DNA from: Frankiales bacterium
GTDB lineage: Bacteria > Actinomycetota > Actinomycetes > Mycobacteriales > Jatrophihabitantaceae
Direction: 5' to 3'
DNA length: 41,354 bases
NCBI GenBank assembly: GCA_025966315.1
Contig: JAOPUZ010000045.1
Span: 1 to 41,354 of the forward strand
Positions within the stretch are counted from its first letter, which is position 1. Every line of letters begins with the position of its first letter. The notes under the pieces were generated by a model, which saw nothing but the letters and a program-made list of their open reading frames with translations, ran no database searches and had not been told where the DNA came from. A program made the translations under genes and the position numbers. Shown here piece after piece: positions 38,320-41,354 of the stretch.

Positions 38320-40377
38320 GTGAAACCCAAACGGCTCAGCCAGTTCGCGGTACCGATCGGTGTCGTCGGCATCATCCTGATGATGGTCGTACCCGTTCCG
38401 GCCGCCATCCTGGACTTCCTGATCGCCGTCAACATCACCGCGTCCGTGCTCATCGTGCTCACCAGCATGTACGTCAAGCGGCCCCTCGACTTCTCCAGCT
38501 TCCCGTCGCTGCTGCTGGTCTGCACCCTGTTCCGGCTCGCCCTGAACATCTCCGCGACCCGCAACGTCCTCGCCCACGGCTACGCCGGCAAGGTCATCAG
38601 CGCGTTCGGTCATATCGTCATCTCCGGGTCGCTGATCATCGGCCTGGTCATCTTCGCGATCCTGCTGGTCATCCAGTTCGTCGTCATCACCAACGGTGCC
38701 GGACGGGTGGCCGAGGTCGGCGCGCGCTTCACCCTCGACGCGATGCCCGGCAAGCAGATGGCGATCGACGCTGACCTGAACGCCGGCCTGATCGATGAGA
38801 AGACGGCCCGGCAACGTCGTCACGAGGTCACCGCCGAAGCCGACTTCTACGGCTCGATGGACGGTGCGTCCAAGTTCGTCAAGGGCGACGCCATCGCGGC
38901 CATCATGATCACGATGATCAACCTGCTGGGCGGCATCGGCATCGGCATGTTCCAAGGGCACCTGTCGATCACCGAGGCGGTCAGCAAGTACAGCCTGCTC
39001 TCGGTCGGCGACGGACTGGTCTCCCAGATCCCGGCCCTGCTGCTCTCGGTTGCGACCGGCCTGATCGTCACCCGGTCCAGCGATGCCGACGACATGGGCA
39101 CCATGGTGTCCAATCAGCTCGGATCGCAGAAGCGCCCCCTGCAGATCGCCGGCGGTGCCGCCATCGCCCTGTGCCTCGTGCCGGGCCTGCCCAAACTGCC
39201 CTTCCTGGTCGTCGGTGGCGCCCTGCTGCTGGTCGCGTCGCGAGTCAAGCCGCCGGCCAAGACCGCTGAAGAGATCGCGGTCGAGGCCGCCACCGCCGGC
39301 GCCACCCGGCCGGCCCTCGACAGCGCCGAAGCCATCATGGAAGACCTGTCCGTCGACCCGCTCGAACTGGCGCTGTCCGCCGACATGATCTCGCTCGTCG
39401 ACGGTGCCGGAGCGGACCTGCTCGACCGCGTCCGGTCCCTGCGCCGCAAGCTGGCCATGGAGCTGGGCGTGGTCATGCCACCCGTCCGAACCCGCGACAA
39501 CCTGGACCTGCCCGCGTCGACCTATGCGATCTGCGTCAACGGGGTCGAGGTCGCCCGCGGGCAGGCGCCCAGCGGGACCGTGCTGGCCATCGGCGACGGC
39601 TTGGACAATCTGCCTGGTGTCGAAGGTCAGGAACCGGTTTTCGGACTCACCGGCAAGTGGATCGGCCTGGAACTCCGCGGCCAAGCCGAACTGCTGGGCG
39701 CGACCGTCGTCGACCGCTCGTCGGTCATCATCACCCACTTGTCCGAGGTGGTCCGGTCGCACGCCAGCCGCCTGCTCGGCCGCGAGGAAGTCTCAGCTCT
39801 GACCAAAGCTCTCAAGCGCAGCCACCCGGTGGTCGTCGAGGACCTCACGCCGGCACTGCTCACCCTCGGCGAAGTGCAACGGGTGCTGCACGCCCTGCTC
39901 GACGAAGGAGTCTCGGTACGCGACCTGGTGCGCATCTTCGAGGCGCTGTCGGTCGCGGCGAAGTCCAGCACGGATCCGGACAAGCTGATCGAGGCGGCCC
40001 GCATGGCCCTGGCACCGGCCATCACGGCCGACCATCTCGGCGCCGACGGCCGCCTGCACGTGCTGACCTTGGATCCGCGACTCCAACAAGCCCTGCTCGA
40101 GTCGGCACGCTCGACCGAGATCGGCATGCAGTTGCTGCCCGGCCCCGACCTGGTCGAGGCACTCGTCACCGACATCGCCCGCCAGCACCAGTCCGCATCC
40201 GAACGGGGTTCTCGGCCGGTACTGGTCTGCGCGCCGCTGATCCGGATGCCGCTGCGCCGGCTGCTGTCCTCGACCGTCCCGGATCTGCCGATCATGTCCT
40301 ACTCCGAAATCTCAAGTAATGCTCCGATCGTCGACACCGTGGGGGTGATCCGTGATGGACGCACCGTTGGTGTCTGA
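38320..40377 (+). CDS. flhA: Flagellar type III export gate protein FlhA
   Basis: The protein has 685 residues. Eight membrane helices cover about 1-320, opening with FAVPIGVVGIILMMVVPVPA and LIAVNITASVLIVLTSMYVK. The FHIPEP-region signature is seen as LDFSSFPSLLLVCTLFRLAL and NISATRNVLAHG. The charged loop ARFTLDAMPGKQMAIDADLN carries the conserved Asp cluster. The cytosolic nonamer-forming domain runs from about 345 to the end. Start is GTG 38320 behind AAGGGGAG. The flhF frame begins 23 bases before its stop. Confidence 0.96.
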   Translation: MKPKRLSQFAVPIGVVGIILMMVVPVPAAILDFLIAVNITASVLIVLTSMYVKRPLDFSSFPSLLLVCTLFRLALNISATRNVLAHGYAGKVISAFGHIVISGSLIIGLVIFAILLVIQFVVITNGAGRVAEVGARFTLDAMPGKQMAIDADLNAGLIDEKTARQRRHEVTAEADFYGSMDGASKFVKGDAIAAIMITMINLLGGIGIGMFQGHLSITEAVSKYSLLSVGDGLVSQIPALLLSVATGLIVTRSSDADDMGTMVSNQLGSQKRPLQIAGGAAIALCLVPGLPKLPFLVVGGALLLVASRVKPPAKTAEEIAVEAATAGATRPALDSAEAIMEDLSVDPLELALSADMISLVDGAGADLLDRVRSLRRKLAMELGVVMPPVRTRDNLDLPASTYAICVNGVEVARGQAPSGTVLAIGDGLDNLPGVEGQEPVFGLTGKWIGLELRGQAELLGATVVDRSSVIITHLSEVVRSHASRLLGREEVSALTKALKRSHPVVVEDLTPALLTLGEVQRVLHALLDEGVSVRDLVRIFEALSVAAKSSTDPDKLIEAARMALAPAITADHLGADGRLHVLTLDPRLQQALLESARSTEIGMQLLPGPDLVEALVTDIARQHQSASERGSRPVLVCAPLIRMPLRRLLSSTVPDLPIMSYSEISSNAPIVDTVGVIRDGRTVGV

Positions 40378-41354
40378 GGGCGCCGATCTTGACCGGCTGC
40401 TCGAATCGATCCGGGCCGAGCACGGCGACGATGCCACGATCCTGTACCAGGACAGTGTCCGTCGTGGCGGCATGGGTGGCTTCTTCTCGCGCGAGGTCTA
40501 CCGGGTCGCCTACCGCGTGAGCTCAGCTCAAGCGCCCGATTCCGCCACCGCGTCCGATGCGTTCACTGCGCCCGATGCGTTCACTGCGCCCGATGCCTTC
40601 ACTGCGCCCGATGCCACTGCGCCCGATGCCTCGACGCCGCCGGACGGCGGCTTCTTCGACGAGCTGCTGTCGGGTGGCCCGGTATTCGGCGCCGCGATGC
40701 CGGCCAGCCGGGTCACCGGCGACCGCCCGGCGGGTCCGGCGCAGCCACGGCACGCCGGACCCGATTCATCGACCGCCCCGGCTCCGGCGCTGCTCGATGT
40801 GTTGCCGGCATCGGTGACCGACACGCTCACCCAGCAGGAGCGCGACGAGCTCGCCTCTCCCGAAGCGATCTCACGGTTTCAGGAGATGCTCGACCGGGAA
40901 CTCCGGCGCGCTGAGAACGAAGACGCCCTCGGCGGAATCGCAGGGCCCGCCATCCCCCGCCACGCCGGCGCCAGCAAAGCGACCGCGGGCAAGGCCAGCG
41001 CTGCCTACGCCAGCACACTCGCCGACCTGCTCGCCGACGCCGACGCCGCAGACACGGGCCGCGTCACCGCTTCGGCCCCCGGACCACTCGATGACTACGG
41101 CCTGATCGCCGGCGCGCACGCCGAGTCGTTTTCGGCCCCAGCCGACCAGACCTACCGGGCCGCCTTCGAGCCGGCGATCGCCGCGCAGCCGGCCGAGGTC
41201 ACCCACCTGCCCGTCTACCTGCCCGAGCCGATCGCGGTGCTCAGCGCTGCGCTTGCCGCGCCGACCGTACCTTCCGTGCCGACGGCGACCACCGTGCCGA
41301 CGGCGACCACCGTGCCGACGGTGCCGACCGTGCCGACCGTGCCGACCGTGCCGA
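40355..41354 (+). CDS. flhF: FlhF-like flagellar GTPase, N-terminal part (runs off the window)
   Basis: An open frame from ATG 40355 continues for 333 codons to the window end without a stop. The first 60 residues match the FlhF B-domain pattern: LDRLLESIRAEHGDDATILY, then RRGGMGGFFSREVYRVAYRV. The rest is a long Ala/Pro/Asp/Thr-rich linker with a helical island near residues 155-190 (TLTQQERDELASPEAISRFQ). It contains repeats at 40556-40624 and 41289-41354. The SRP-type GTPase domain, expected further on, is outside. FlhF helps place flagella at cell poles. Name confidence is moderate because the GTPase is not visible. Confidence 0.75.
   Translation, partial: MDAPLVSEGADLDRLLESIRAEHGDDATILYQDSVRRGGMGGFFSREVYRVAYRVSSAQAPDSATASDAFTAPDAFTAPDAFTAPDATAPDASTPPDGGFFDELLSGGPVFGAAMPASRVTGDRPAGPAQPRHAGPDSSTAPAPALLDVLPASVTDTLTQQERDELASPEAISRFQEMLDRELRRAENEDALGGIAGPAIPRHAGASKATAGKASAAYASTLADLLADADAADTGRVTASAPGPLDDYGLIAGAHAESFSAPADQTYRAAFEPAIAAQPAEVTHLPVYLPEPIAVLSAALAAPTVPSVPTATTVPTATTVPTVPTVPTVPTVP
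40556..40624 (+). repeat. Tandem 18-base repeat in flhF
   Basis: Three units of GATGCGTTCACTGCGCCC or a one-base variant (40556-40573, 40574-40591, 40592-40609) are followed by a 15-base unit missing one codon (40610-40624). They encode Asp-Ala-Phe-Thr-Ala-Pro. Copy number changes would stay in frame. Confidence 0.85.
41289..41354 (+). repeat. Val-Pro-Thr coding repeats at the window end
   Basis: Nine-base GTGCCGACC units and 18-base variants with GCGACC run to the last base and probably beyond. They extend the flexible linker of the FlhF-like protein. Confidence 0.85.

Noticed and set aside
1-41354. Search for tRNA, rRNA, insertion sequences, phage integrases and CRISPR arrays
   Set aside because: None recognised; the repeats found are coding microrepeats or leader repeats without spacer-repeat structure.

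Overview
The window is high-GC DNA of actinobacterial character: codons are GC-ended, several starts are GTG, hairpin terminators lack U-tracts, the sigma factor is of the FliA/WhiG type, and a DUF7455-type mini zinc protein is present. It carries most of a flagellar biosynthesis locus of a motile actinomycete. I cannot name the genus from sequence alone. No rRNA, tRNA, CRISPR array or transposase was seen.

Layout. 1-2334: flagellar sigma factor gene (fliA/whiG type) and UDP-galactopyranose mutase (glf), closed by a perfect 23-bp hairpin shared with the convergent genes. 2335-4398 (minus): two glycosyltransferases reading away from flagellin, behind a good sigma-28-type promoter. 4641-7723: flagellin, fliD, fliS and a small fliT-position gene. 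7849-18022: flgB flgC fliE fliF fliG fliH fliI fliJ, an NlpC/P60-SLT double peptidoglycan hydrolase, fliK, flgD and flgE, mostly overlapping or tightly packed. 18216-18937: a small secreted protein and an overlapping two-helix membrane protein, unlike anything else in the locus. 19073-21340: a membrane PAS-GGDEF-EAL protein. 21479-24023: flbD motA motB fliL. 24116-29567: fliM fliN fliO fliP fliQ fliR flhB. 29610-38010: an interruption between flhB and flhA. It holds five envelope-glycan genes (two polytopic GT-C-like proteins, a polyprenyl-phosphate GT2, a GtrA flippase and a UDP-sulfoquinovose synthase), an HxlR regulator, an MFS exporter and a DUF7455 protein. 38320 to the end: flhA and the start of flhF, which runs off the window.

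How it fits together. A sigma-28-like element, roughly T(C/A)A(A/G/T)-N15-GCCGA(T/A), lies before flagellin, the two glycosyltransferases, flgB, the GGDEF-EAL gene, flbD-mot, fliM and flhA. This suggests that the sigma factor at 185-1069 controls the whole locus, including c-di-GMP turnover and the candidate flagellin glycosyltransferases. flgK, flgL, flgM, fliW, csrA and chemotaxis genes are not in this window and may lie outside it.

The most interesting points are the shared promoter set, the sulfoquinovose-type glycan island between flhB and flhA, the secreted-peptide/membrane-protein pair, and the structured leaders before flgB and flhA.
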